Shown here: one piece after another, positions 7,034 through 14,044 of the stretch
How positions within the stretch are numbered: the stretch's first letter is position 1
How the letters are laid out: every line of letters starts with the position of its first letter
Source of the DNA: an uncultured Oscillospiraceae bacterium
GTDB taxonomy: Bacteria > Bacillota > Clostridia > Oscillospirales > Oscillospiraceae
Length of the DNA stretch: 37,005 nucleotides
Assembly: GCA_944385365.1 (NCBI GenBank)
Contig: CALWWW010000023.1
Span: 1-37,005 of the forward strand
Direction: 5' to 3'
Notes under the pieces: generated by a model
Seen by the model: only the letters and a program-made list of their open reading frames with translations
Databases searched by the model: none
Told to the model about the DNA's origin: nothing
Program-made: the position numbers and the translations under genes

Positions 7034-7756
7034 ATGAGTGAGATCAAATATAAACGCGTTCTTTTGAAGATCAGCGGCGAGGCCCTGGCCGGTGACAAAC
7101 ACCGCGGCCTGGACTTCAATGTCATCGGCGGCGTCTGCGACGTCATCAAGAAGTGTGTGGAAGCCGGCGTCCAGGTGGGCGTCGTCGTGGGCGGCGGCAA
7201 CTTCTGGCGCGGCCTCAAGGACGGCGGCGACCGGATGGAGCGGGTCCGCGCCGACCAGATGGGTATGCTGGCCACCGTCATCAACTGTCTGGCCGTGGCC
7301 GACTGCCTGGAGCAGCGGGACGTACCCGTCCGGGTCCAGACGGCTGTGGAGATGAACAAGATTGCTGAGCCCTATATCCGCGGCAAGGCATTGCGCCACC
7401 TGGAGAAGGGCCGCGTGGTCATTTTTGGCTGCGGCACCGGCAACCCCTATTTCTCCACCGATACCGGCGCCGTGCTCCGCGCCGCTGAAATCGACGCCGA
7501 CGTGATTCTGCTGGCCAAGAACATCGACGGTGTCTACAGCGCCGATCCCCTCAAGGACCCCACCGCCGTCAAGTACGACGAAATCACCTATGATGAGGTT
7601 CTGGCCAAGCATCTCATGGTCATGGACACCACGGCCACGTCCCTGTCCATGGACAATCATATTCCCATTGTGCTCTTCGCCCTCAAGGACCCGGAGAACA
7701 TCTACCGCGTCATCATGGGCGAGAAGATCGGTACCATTGTGAAGGAGGAATTATAA
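7034..7756 (+). CDS. pyrH: Uridylate kinase (UMP kinase)
   Basis: A 240-residue cytoplasmic UMP kinase of the amino acid kinase fold, phosphorylating UMP to UDP for RNA, DNA and UDP-sugar synthesis. Diagnostic elements are [13 protein letters not shown] at the N-terminus (phosphate-binding Lys and Gly), [31 protein letters not shown] (substrate and phosphate loop) and [14 protein letters not shown]. Length is typical of the bacterial enzyme. The start has AGGAGAGG 9 nt upstream. The frr ATG follows after 1 nt, as in B. subtilis and most bacteria; rpsB and tsf, usually upstream, are not in the window. The bacterial family is hexameric, and this copy keeps the standard pattern. Confidence 0.97.
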   Translation: MSEIKYKRVLLKISGEALAGDKHRGLDFNVIGGVCDVIKKCVEAGVQVGVVVGGGNFWRGLKDGGDRMERVRADQMGMLATVINCLAVADCLEQRDVPVRVQTAVEMNKIAEPYIRGKALRHLEKGRVVIFGCGTGNPYFSTDTGAVLRAAEIDADVILLAKNIDGVYSADPLKDPTAVKYDEITYDEVLAKHLMVMDTTATSLSMDNHIPIVLFALKDPENIYRVIMGEKIGTIVKEEL

Positions 7757-7757
7757 G

Positions 7758-8309
7758 ATGGCAGATTATACGGCATACAGCCATAAGATGGATAAGACCC
7801 TGGAGGTCCTGGCCGCCGATTTCGGCGCCGTTCGCGCCGGCCGCGCCAACGCCCAGGTTCTGGACCGCATCAGCGTGGAATACTACGGTGTGGATACCCC
7901 CATCGGTCAGGTGGCTTCCATTTCGTCCCCCGACGCCCGGACCCTGGTCATTCAGCCCTGGGACGGCACCCTGCTCAAGCCCATTGAAAAGGCCATTCTC
8001 ACCTCCGATCTGGGCATCAACCCCCAGAATGACGGCCGTGTGATTCGTCTGGTGTTCCCCCAGCTCAATGAGGACCGCCGTAAGGAGCTGACCAAGCAGG
8101 TCAAGAAGTACGGTGAGGATGCCAAGGTTGCCATCCGCAACGTCCGCCGCGACGCCATGGACGCCTTCAAGAAGCAGCAGAAGAAGGGCGAGATCACCGA
8201 GGACGACCAGAAGAAGTGCGAGAAGGACCTGCAGGACATGACCGACAAGTATATCAAGAAGATTGACGATATGTGCGCGGTCAAAGAGAAAGAACTCATG
8301 GAGCTTTAA
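7758..8309 (+). CDS. frr: Ribosome recycling factor
   Basis: A 183-residue RRF, which with EF-G splits the 70S ribosome after termination. The conserved region VRAGRANAQVLDRISVEYYG, then QVASISSPDARTLVIQPWD, lies in the first third. NPQNDGRVIRLVFPQLNEDRRKEL and the lysine/glutamate-rich long helix (NVRRDAMDAFKKQQKKGEITED) follow, all in the expected order. Length equals the usual 185 or so. Its ATG lies 1 nt after the pyrH stop, and GGAGGAATTATAAG gives a good ribosome binding site within the pyrH end, so the pair is co-translated. After frr there is an unusual 237-bp gap before uppS that holds a candidate structured RNA. Confidence 0.97.
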   Translation: MADYTAYSHKMDKTLEVLAADFGAVRAGRANAQVLDRISVEYYGVDTPIGQVASISSPDARTLVIQPWDGTLLKPIEKAILTSDLGINPQNDGRVIRLVFPQLNEDRRKELTKQVKKYGEDAKVAIRNVRRDAMDAFKKQQKKGEITEDDQKKCEKDLQDMTDKYIKKIDDMCAVKEKELMEL

Positions 8310-8323
8310 AATATAAGCTCTTA

Positions 8324-8486
8324 GGGCAGCAACGCATCATTTGGCAAGAGCACTGGCTGAGCCATTTTGGCTCGAATGAAAGTTTGGAAATTGCCGGAAT
8401 ACTGGATGTATTTCAAAATTTTCAAACTGCACAGTCGGGGCAAAAGGGCCAGCCAGGGCCGAAGACACAATGATGCGGTGCTGCCC
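8324..8486 (+). ncRNA. Candidate structured RNA or MITE-like element upstream of uppS
   Basis: Nested pairings can be drawn over 163 nt. P1 pairs 8324-8341 with 8469-8486 (18 positions, one A-G mismatch). A 3-bp helix pairs 8343-8345 with 8458-8460. P2 pairs 8353-8358 with 8451-8456. A hairpin at 8359-8373 abuts P2 (6 bp, ttt loop). P4 pairs 8381-8392 with 8417-8428 (12 pairs including one G-U) and can carry a small inner hairpin at 8394-8405. No long open frame is plausible. I do not recognise an Rfam family. The strand is inferred from the operon and the G-U pair. A non-autonomous transposon with 18-bp terminal inverted repeats is the main alternative. Confidence 0.45.
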
Positions 8487-8505
8487 CAAAATGAAAATAC
8501 CGGAG

Positions 8506-8527
8506 GGGCCGCCATTAGGCGGCCTTT
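8506..8527 (+). terminator. Terminator-like hairpin (possible attenuator) before uppS
   Basis: A perfect 7-bp GC stem, ggccgcc (8507-8513) with ggcggcc (8518-8524), has an atta loop and TTT after it. It lies 19 nt before the uppS ATG and inside the presumed operon. It could attenuate, or block read-through from frr. The T-run is short. Confidence 0.5.
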
Positions 8528-8546
8528 CCGTTCCAAGGGAGAAGCC

Positions 8547-9290
8547 ATGGGAATTTTTACGAAAAAAACCATCGAAGCGCCCGTCGTGGTGCCGCGCCAT
8601 GTGGCCATCGTCCTCGACGGCAATGGCCGCTGGGCCCAGAAGCGGGGATTGCCGCGGACGGCGGGCCATGCCGCCGGCAGCGAGAATTTCCGACGCATTG
8701 CCACCTATTGCCGGGACATCGGCATGGAGCATCTGACGGTCTACGCCTTTTCCACCGAGAACTGGAAGCGGTCTGAGGAAGAGGTTTCGGCCATCATGGG
8801 CCTGCTGAAAAAGTACCTGCTGGAAGCATTGGAGAAGATGGAAAAGGACCGCATCCGTCTGAACTTTTTCGGTGATCTCAGCCGCATTCCGGAGGAATTG
8901 CAGGAGCTGGCCAAGCGGACCCTGGAGACATCCACCCATTACCAGGGCTTCCAGGCCAACGTCTGTCTGAACTACGGCGGCCGGGATGAAATTCTGCGGG
9001 CGGCGAGAAAGTTTGCCGCCGACTGCGCAGCAGGGAAGTGCAGCCCCGACGATTTGAACGAGGCCATGTTCTCCGGGCTGCTGGATTCTGCGGGCATTCC
9101 CGACCCGGACTTGGTCATCCGTCCCAGCGGCGAGCTGCGCCTGTCCAATTTCCTCCTGTGGCAATCGGCCTACAGCGAGTTTTATTTTACCGACGTGCTG
9201 TGGCCCGACTTCGACGAAAAGGAACTCAACAAGGCCCTGGCGGCCTATGCCCAGCGGGACCGCCGGTTCGGCGGCGTCAAAAAGAAGTAG
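8547..9290 (+). CDS. uppS: Undecaprenyl diphosphate synthase (cis-prenyltransferase)
   Basis: A 247-residue cis-prenyltransferase that extends farnesyl diphosphate with isopentenyl units to the C55 carrier lipid for cell wall synthesis. HVAIVLDGNGRWAQKRG carries the catalytic Asp24. GHAAGSENF, VYAFSTENWKR and the C-terminal RPSGELRLSNFLLWQSAYSE with DVLWPDF complete the family signature in order. The frame is open upstream to 8367, but the ATG at 8547 has AGGGAGAA in position, and the family begins a few residues before the catalytic loop. It is followed after 14 nt by cdsA, the standard order. Expression may depend on the structured element and hairpin just upstream. Confidence 0.96.
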   Translation: MGIFTKKTIEAPVVVPRHVAIVLDGNGRWAQKRGLPRTAGHAAGSENFRRIATYCRDIGMEHLTVYAFSTENWKRSEEEVSAIMGLLKKYLLEALEKMEKDRIRLNFFGDLSRIPEELQELAKRTLETSTHYQGFQANVCLNYGGRDEILRAARKFAADCAAGKCSPDDLNEAMFSGLLDSAGIPDPDLVIRPSGELRLSNFLLWQSAYSEFYFTDVLWPDFDEKELNKALAAYAQRDRRFGGVKKK

Positions 9291-9304
9291 GGGAGGAAAA
9301 GCAA

Positions 9305-10132
9305 GTGTTTCAACGTGTGATGGTGGCCGTTGTCGGCATTCCCTTTTTGCTGGTGGTGCTGTTGCTGCTGCCTGAATGGGCCCCGGCCATTCTGGTTACG
9401 GCCATGTGCGCCATGGGCGCCCACGAACTGCTCCACGCCGTCGGCGTGAAAAACAAGGCCCTCCGCTGGGCCGGTGTTCTGGCGGCGGCGCTGGTGCCCG
9501 TGGAAATTTATGTAACAGCCTGGACGGAACGCACATTCCTGCCCCTGCTGGCTCTGGTGTTTGTCTTTGTCCTGTTCGCCCTGGCCATCGGCAATTATGG
9601 AAAACCCACCGCCATTCCGTTCGGCCATCTGACCATGACCCTCTTTGCCGGTCTGGTGTTTCCCAGTATGCTGGGCTGCCTGCTGCGGCTGCGTCTGGTC
9701 TATGAGCTGGGTCCGGCCCTGGTCTTTGTGCCTCTGTGCATTTCCTTCGGCAGTGATACCTTTGCCCTGTTTGCCGGTATGCTCTTCGGCAAACACAAGC
9801 TGGCCCCCCACGTCAGCCCCAAAAAGACCGTGGAGGGCGGCATCGGCGGTATCGTCGGCGGCGTCTTCGGCATGGCACTTATGTGGGCCATCATCCACTG
9901 GACCATCGGCTATGATCTGTGCACCTGGTGGGAAGCCGTCATCCTGGGCGTCGTGGGCAGCGTCATCAGCCAGATGGGCGACCTGAGCTTCTCCGTCATC
10001 AAGCGGGAATTCGGCGTCAAGGACTACGGCAAACTGCTCCCCGGCCACGGCGGCATCCTGGACCGCTTCGACAGCGTCACCTTTGTGTCTCCCTGCGTCT
10101 GGCTGCTGCTGACCATGTGGATTCTGCGGTAA
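9305..10132 (+). CDS. cdsA: Phosphatidate cytidylyltransferase (CDP-diglyceride synthase)
   Basis: A 275-residue polytopic membrane enzyme that makes CDP-diacylglycerol from phosphatidate and CTP, the branch point to phosphatidylglycerol and cardiolipin. The CdsA signature is near the C-terminus: SVIKREFGVKDYGKLLPGHG then GILDRFDS. Further features are SDTFALFAGMLFGKHKLAP and the PKKTVEGGIGG loop. Many hydrophobic segments are visible. The start is taken as GTG at 9305: GGGGAGG lies 8 nt upstream, the protein then begins just before the first helix, and the longer frame from 9038 overlaps uppS heavily. The stop is followed at once by a two-module hairpin repeat, and 642 bp separate it from dxr. 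Confidence 0.94.
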   Translation: MFQRVMVAVVGIPFLLVVLLLLPEWAPAILVTAMCAMGAHELLHAVGVKNKALRWAGVLAAALVPVEIYVTAWTERTFLPLLALVFVFVLFALAIGNYGKPTAIPFGHLTMTLFAGLVFPSMLGCLLRLRLVYELGPALVFVPLCISFGSDTFALFAGMLFGKHKLAPHVSPKKTVEGGIGGIVGGVFGMALMWAIIHWTIGYDLCTWWEAVILGVVGSVISQMGDLSFSVIKREFGVKDYGKLLPGHGGILDRFDSVTFVSPCVWLLLTMWILR

Positions 10133-10135
10133 AGG

Positions 10136-10370
10136 GAGTTTCGCCCGTTGCGACGGGCGGGTGTTTCGCGCCTTGCGAGGCGCGACCAGAGGCCCTGCCT
10201 CTGGACTCCGCGATTTTTTGAAAAAAATCGAGTAAAACTTTTAATGTTGGGATTTTTTATTGGATTTGGTGCAGTGCGTTGGAAGAAGTGCGGTAACGCG
10301 CTCAATCCATGCTTCGCATTGTTGCGGTGAGAGGGCCAAAGGCCCCTCAGCCCCGCCGGAACCGGGTTCC
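10136..10370 (+). repeat. 3'-end composite repeat with two TGCG-loop hairpin modules
   Basis: Two perfect 7-bp stems with TGCG loops lie at 10142-10159 and 10167-10184. A GC-rich stretch, gcgattttttgaaaaaaatcg and the conserved tail ending in tgagagggccaaaggcccctca follow. This is the same order as at 4093 and 18374. It sits inside the cdsA-dxr interval of an otherwise tight operon. Confidence 0.75.
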
Positions 10371-10379
10371 GTATAATCT

Positions 10380-10756
10380 CGTAGGGCGGGACCTGCGTGT
10401 CCCGCCGCCGGTATGGGCTATCGATTATGATGGACGTAGGGGCCGGCATCCTTGACGGCCCCGAACGGGGTGCGGTACTCGGCCCCGCCGGAACCGGGTT
10501 CCGTATGATCTCGTAGGGCGGGACCTGCGTGTCCCGCCGCCGGTATGGTTGGTATACTGTATGCACCCTGTAGGGGCCGATGCCCACAGAAGGTGAATTG
10601 GCCCAACGGGCCAAGAGAGACCGCCCTGGGGCGTCGGCCCGTACGCCGCACCATCGAACCCTGTATTACCGGTATGTACCGAACCCCACGCAACAGGCTG
10701 GTTGATACCGACCGCGTAGGGCGGGGGCTTGCCCCCGCCGCATATGCAGTTCCTCC
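10380..10756. repeat. Dispersed hairpin repeats between cdsA and dxr
   Basis: A stretch of about 66 bp, ccccgccggaaccgggttcc followed by the ggcgggac-ctgcgt-gtcccgcc hairpin, occurs twice 132 bp apart (from 10351 and 10483). The 4702-type element is at 10426-10477. The GTAGGGGCCGATGCCCAC-type element starts near 10566 and a gcgggggcttgcccccgc hairpin near 10720. No gene is supported here. Confidence 0.75.
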
Positions 10757-10774
10757 CGTGAAAGGAGTTCTCAA

Positions 10775-11920
10775 ATGACCAAAACCATTTCCATTCTCGG
10801 TTCCACCGGCTCCATTGGCCGCCAGACCCTGGACGTGATTCCCCAACTGGGCGTCACCGTGGCGGCCCTGACCGCCGGTACCAATGTGGAACGCATGGAA
10901 GCCCAGTGCCGTCAATTCCGGCCCAAACTGGCCGTTATGGCCACCGAGGAAGCGGCCGGGGACCTGCGAACCCGTCTTTCGGACCTGGATATTGAAATCC
11001 AATCCGGCATGGACGGCCTGATTGCCGCCGCCACCCACCCGGAAGCCGACACGGTGGTGACCGCGGTGGTGGGCATGGTGGGCTTGCGGCCCACGCTGGC
11101 CGCCATTGCGGCCAAAAAGCGCATTGCCCTGGCCAACAAGGAGACGCTGGTCTGTGCCGGTGAACTGGTCATGGCCGCGGCAAAGGAAAACGGCGTGGAC
11201 ATTTTGCCGGTGGATTCTGAGCATTCGGCCATTTTCCAGTGCTTGATGGGCTGCCACGACAAGAGCGAGGTCCGGCGGCTGATTTTGACGGCGTCCGGCG
11301 GCCCGTTTTTTGGTATGAATCGGGACCAGCTGCGTACAGTAAAGAAGGGCGACGCCCTCAAGCACCCCAACTGGAAGATGGGCGAAAAAATCACCATCGA
11401 CTGCTCCACCATGATGAACAAGGGTTTGGAGGTCATCGAAGCCATGCGGCTCTATGATCTGCCCCTGCATCAGGTGGATGTGGTCATCCACCGCCAGAGC
11501 ATTGTCCATTCCCTGGTGGAGTACCGGGACGGGGCGGTCATGGCCCAGTTGGGTACGCCGGATATGCGGATTCCCATTCAGCTGGCCCTGACGTATCCCC
11601 GGCGGCTGGACAATCCGGCTCCGGCCCTGGATTTGCTCACCTGCGGCCCCCTGACGTTCCACGCGCCGGACCTGGAAGCTTTCCCGTGTCTGGCATTGGC
11701 CCGGCAGGCGGCGGAACGGGGCGGCACGGCCTGTGCCGTTCTCAACGGCGCCAATGAAGCGGCGGTGGCCCTGTATCTCCGGGATGAGATCGGCTTCTAT
11801 GACATTTCCGACGCCGTGGCCCGCGCCATGGACACGGTGCCCTTTGTGGCCGCGCCCACCCTGGAACAGGTGCTGGAAGCCGACCGGGCTGCACGGGACA
11901 GCGTATATTCCAACGTGTGA
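10775..11920 (+). CDS. dxr: 1-deoxy-D-xylulose 5-phosphate reductoisomerase
   Basis: A 381-residue enzyme of the MEP isoprenoid pathway, converting DXP to 2-C-methyl-D-erythritol 4-phosphate with NADPH. The dinucleotide-binding motif ILGSTGSIGRQTLDVI is at the N-terminus. ALANKETLVCAGE and LPVDSEHSAIFQ follow, the latter with metal-binding Asp and Glu, and then TASGGPFF, HPNWKMGEKITIDCSTMMNK and NGANEAAV. Length matches the family (about 380-400). AAAGGAG precedes the ATG by 8 nt. The next gene starts 12 nt after the stop. No promoter was recognised in the repeat-filled gap upstream, so it may rely on read-through from cdsA or on a promoter hidden in the repeats. Confidence 0.97.
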   Translation: MTKTISILGSTGSIGRQTLDVIPQLGVTVAALTAGTNVERMEAQCRQFRPKLAVMATEEAAGDLRTRLSDLDIEIQSGMDGLIAAATHPEADTVVTAVVGMVGLRPTLAAIAAKKRIALANKETLVCAGELVMAAAKENGVDILPVDSEHSAIFQCLMGCHDKSEVRRLILTASGGPFFGMNRDQLRTVKKGDALKHPNWKMGEKITIDCSTMMNKGLEVIEAMRLYDLPLHQVDVVIHRQSIVHSLVEYRDGAVMAQLGTPDMRIPIQLALTYPRRLDNPAPALDLLTCGPLTFHAPDLEAFPCLALARQAAERGGTACAVLNGANEAAVALYLRDEIGFYDISDAVARAMDTVPFVAAPTLEQVLEADRAARDSVYSNV

Positions 11921-11932
11921 GGTTATTTTCCT

Positions 11933-13000
11933 ATGACGACAATCCTCTATATCCTGCTGGCAATCCTGATGTTCGGCGTGTTGATTCTGGTCCACGAGTG
12001 GGGCCACTTCATCACGGCGAAAAAGCTGGGCGTCCAGGTCAATGAATTTGCCATCGGCATGGGCCCCGTCCTCTGGAAGCGGCAGCGGGGGGAAACCCAA
12101 TACTCCATCCGGGCCTTTCCCGTGGGCGGCTTCTGCGCCATGGAGGGCGAGGATGAGGACAACGACAATCCCAGGGGCTTCCACAGCGTTTCCTGGTGGC
12201 GGCGGGTCATCATTCTGGTGGCCGGTTCCTTTATGAACTTCGTGGCGGGCTTTCTGATGGTGGCGGCCCTGCTGTGTACTTACAGCGGCTTTACCACCCT
12301 GGAGCTGACGGGCTTTTATGATAACGGCGGCTTGCAGGAGCAGGGCTTGCAGGTGGGTGACACCCTGTACGCCCTGGACGGCCACCGGCTGTACCTGACC
12401 AACGACCTGTCCCTGCTGACGGCCCGCACCGGCGACGGCTACTATGATCTGACCATTGTGCGCGACGGCGAAAAGATGGTCCTGAAGGACTTCCATCTCT
12501 TCCAGGATACCTACGAATACGAGGGCCAGGAGACCTACGGTTACGGCATTCTCCTGGGTTATGAGGGCAAGAACGTGGGCAGCGTCCTGAAAAATGCCTG
12601 GTATAACTGTCTCGATTTTGTCCGGATGGTCCGCATGGGCCTGGAGGATTTGATCACCGGCGCCGTGGGCATCAAGGACATGTCCGGCCCCGTGGGCATT
12701 GTGGATGTTATCGCGGACACGGGCAACGCGTCGCCCACGGTGACCATCGGCCTGCTCAATATCCTTTATCTGGCGGCCTTTATCGCCGTCAACCTGGCGG
12801 TCATGAACCTGCTGCCCCTGCCAGCCCTGGACGGCGGCCGCGTGGTCTGCCTGCTGCTGACCACGGTGGTGGAAAAGGTCACCCGCCGCCACATCAACCC
12901 CAAGTACGAGGGCTATCTCCACGGCGTCGGCATGGTGCTGCTGCTGGTTTTGATGGTCTATGTGTCCTTCCAGGACGTATTCCGCATCATTGGAGGGTGA
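11933..13000 (+). CDS. rseP: RseP/RasP-type site-2 intramembrane zinc metalloprotease
   Basis: A 355-residue M50 protease. The zinc motif HEWGH (His21, Glu22, His25) lies in the first membrane segment. PVGGFCAMEGEDED and FMNFVAGFLM follow, then a PDZ-like stretch around residues 120-200. The third conserved motif NLLPLPALDGGRVV is in a late membrane segment and supplies the metal-binding Asp. In B. subtilis the homologue RasP cleaves anti-sigma factors and signal-peptide remnants within the membrane. The position between dxr and ispG is conserved in Firmicutes. The ribosome binding site is modest (GTGAGGT). The ispG ATG follows after 4 nt. Confidence 0.94.
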   Translation: MTTILYILLAILMFGVLILVHEWGHFITAKKLGVQVNEFAIGMGPVLWKRQRGETQYSIRAFPVGGFCAMEGEDEDNDNPRGFHSVSWWRRVIILVAGSFMNFVAGFLMVAALLCTYSGFTTLELTGFYDNGGLQEQGLQVGDTLYALDGHRLYLTNDLSLLTARTGDGYYDLTIVRDGEKMVLKDFHLFQDTYEYEGQETYGYGILLGYEGKNVGSVLKNAWYNCLDFVRMVRMGLEDLITGAVGIKDMSGPVGIVDVIADTGNASPTVTIGLLNILYLAAFIAVNLAVMNLLPLPALDGGRVVCLLLTTVVEKVTRRHINPKYEGYLHGVGMVLLLVLMVYVSFQDVFRIIGG

Positions 13001-13004
13001 GATA

Positions 13005-14042
13005 ATGACAAGACAGATTTTAGTGGGCGGCGTCCCCATCGGCGGCGGCGCGCCCGTTTCCATCCAGTCCATGCTCAATACCCGCACCACCGACGTGGAG
13101 GGGTCTCTGCATCAGATTCAAACGCTGGCCGACGCCGGGTGTCAGATCGTCCGGCTGGCCGTGCCCAATCAGGAGGCCGTGGAGGGATTCCGACAGATTG
13201 CCGCCCGGTCGCCCCTGCCACTGGTGGCGGATATCCACTTTGATTACCGGCTGGCCATCGGCGCGGCGGAGGCGGGCGCGGCAAAAATCCGCATCAACCC
13301 CGGCAACATCGGCGGCCCCGACCGGGTCCGGGCCGTGGTGGATGTTTGCAAAGCCCGGAATATCCCCATCCGCATCGGCGTCAACGGCGGCAGTCTCGAT
13401 AAGGAGCTGCTTGCCAAGTACGGCCACCCCACGGCGGAAGCGTTGGTGGAAAGCGCCTTTTCCCATATCAAATTGTTGGAGGACTGCGACTTTTACGATA
13501 TCTGTGTGTCCATGAAGTCCTCCGACGTGCCCACCATGATGGCGGCATACCGGCTGTTCCGGGAACAGTCCGACTATCCCGTGCACCTGGGCGTCACCGA
13601 AACCGGCACCGCCTATATGGGTACCATCAAATCGGCCATGGGCATCGGCGGTCTCCTGTGCATGGGCATCGGCGATACCATCCGCGTGTCCCTGACCGAT
13701 GACCCTGCCGAGGAAATCCGCGCCGCCAAGGCCATTCTGAAAGCGGCGGGATTGCGGAAAGACGGCGTCAATATCGTGGCCTGTCCCACCTGTGGCCGTA
13801 CCCGGATTGATTTGATCGGACTGGCCAAACAGGTGGAAGACGCATTGCAGGATTGTAAAAAACCCATCACCGTGGCCGTCATGGGCTGTGTGGTCAACGG
13901 CCCCGGCGAAGCGAGAGAGGCCGACGTGGGCATTGCCGGCGGCGAGGACTGCGGCATTCTGTTCGTCAAGGGCGAACAGAAACAAAAGCTGCCCTATGAC
14001 CAGCTGCTGCCCGCTCTGCTTTCTTACATCGAACAACTGTAA
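13005..14042 (+). CDS. ispG: 4-hydroxy-3-methylbut-2-en-1-yl diphosphate synthase (flavodoxin-type)
   Basis: A 345-residue iron-sulfur enzyme converting methylerythritol cyclodiphosphate to HMBPP, the penultimate MEP step. The N-terminal TIM-barrel pattern is visible (GGGAPVSIQSMLNT, VPNQEAVEGF, DIHFDYRLA, RINPGNIG). The [4Fe-4S] cysteines are in CPTCGRTRIDL and in AVMGCVVNGPGEAREADVG near residue 295. This is the short bacterial form. The frame is open to 12960, but the ATG at 13005 has GGAGGGTGA upstream and matches the family start. It sits with dxr and uppS, giving three isoprenoid genes in one cluster. The polC ATG begins 2 nt after its stop. Confidence 0.97.
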   Translation: MTRQILVGGVPIGGGAPVSIQSMLNTRTTDVEGSLHQIQTLADAGCQIVRLAVPNQEAVEGFRQIAARSPLPLVADIHFDYRLAIGAAEAGAAKIRINPGNIGGPDRVRAVVDVCKARNIPIRIGVNGGSLDKELLAKYGHPTAEALVESAFSHIKLLEDCDFYDICVSMKSSDVPTMMAAYRLFREQSDYPVHLGVTETGTAYMGTIKSAMGIGGLLCMGIGDTIRVSLTDDPAEEIRAAKAILKAAGLRKDGVNIVACPTCGRTRIDLIGLAKQVEDALQDCKKPITVAVMGCVVNGPGEAREADVGIAGGEDCGILFVKGEQKQKLPYDQLLPALLSYIEQL

Positions 14043-14044
14043 CC

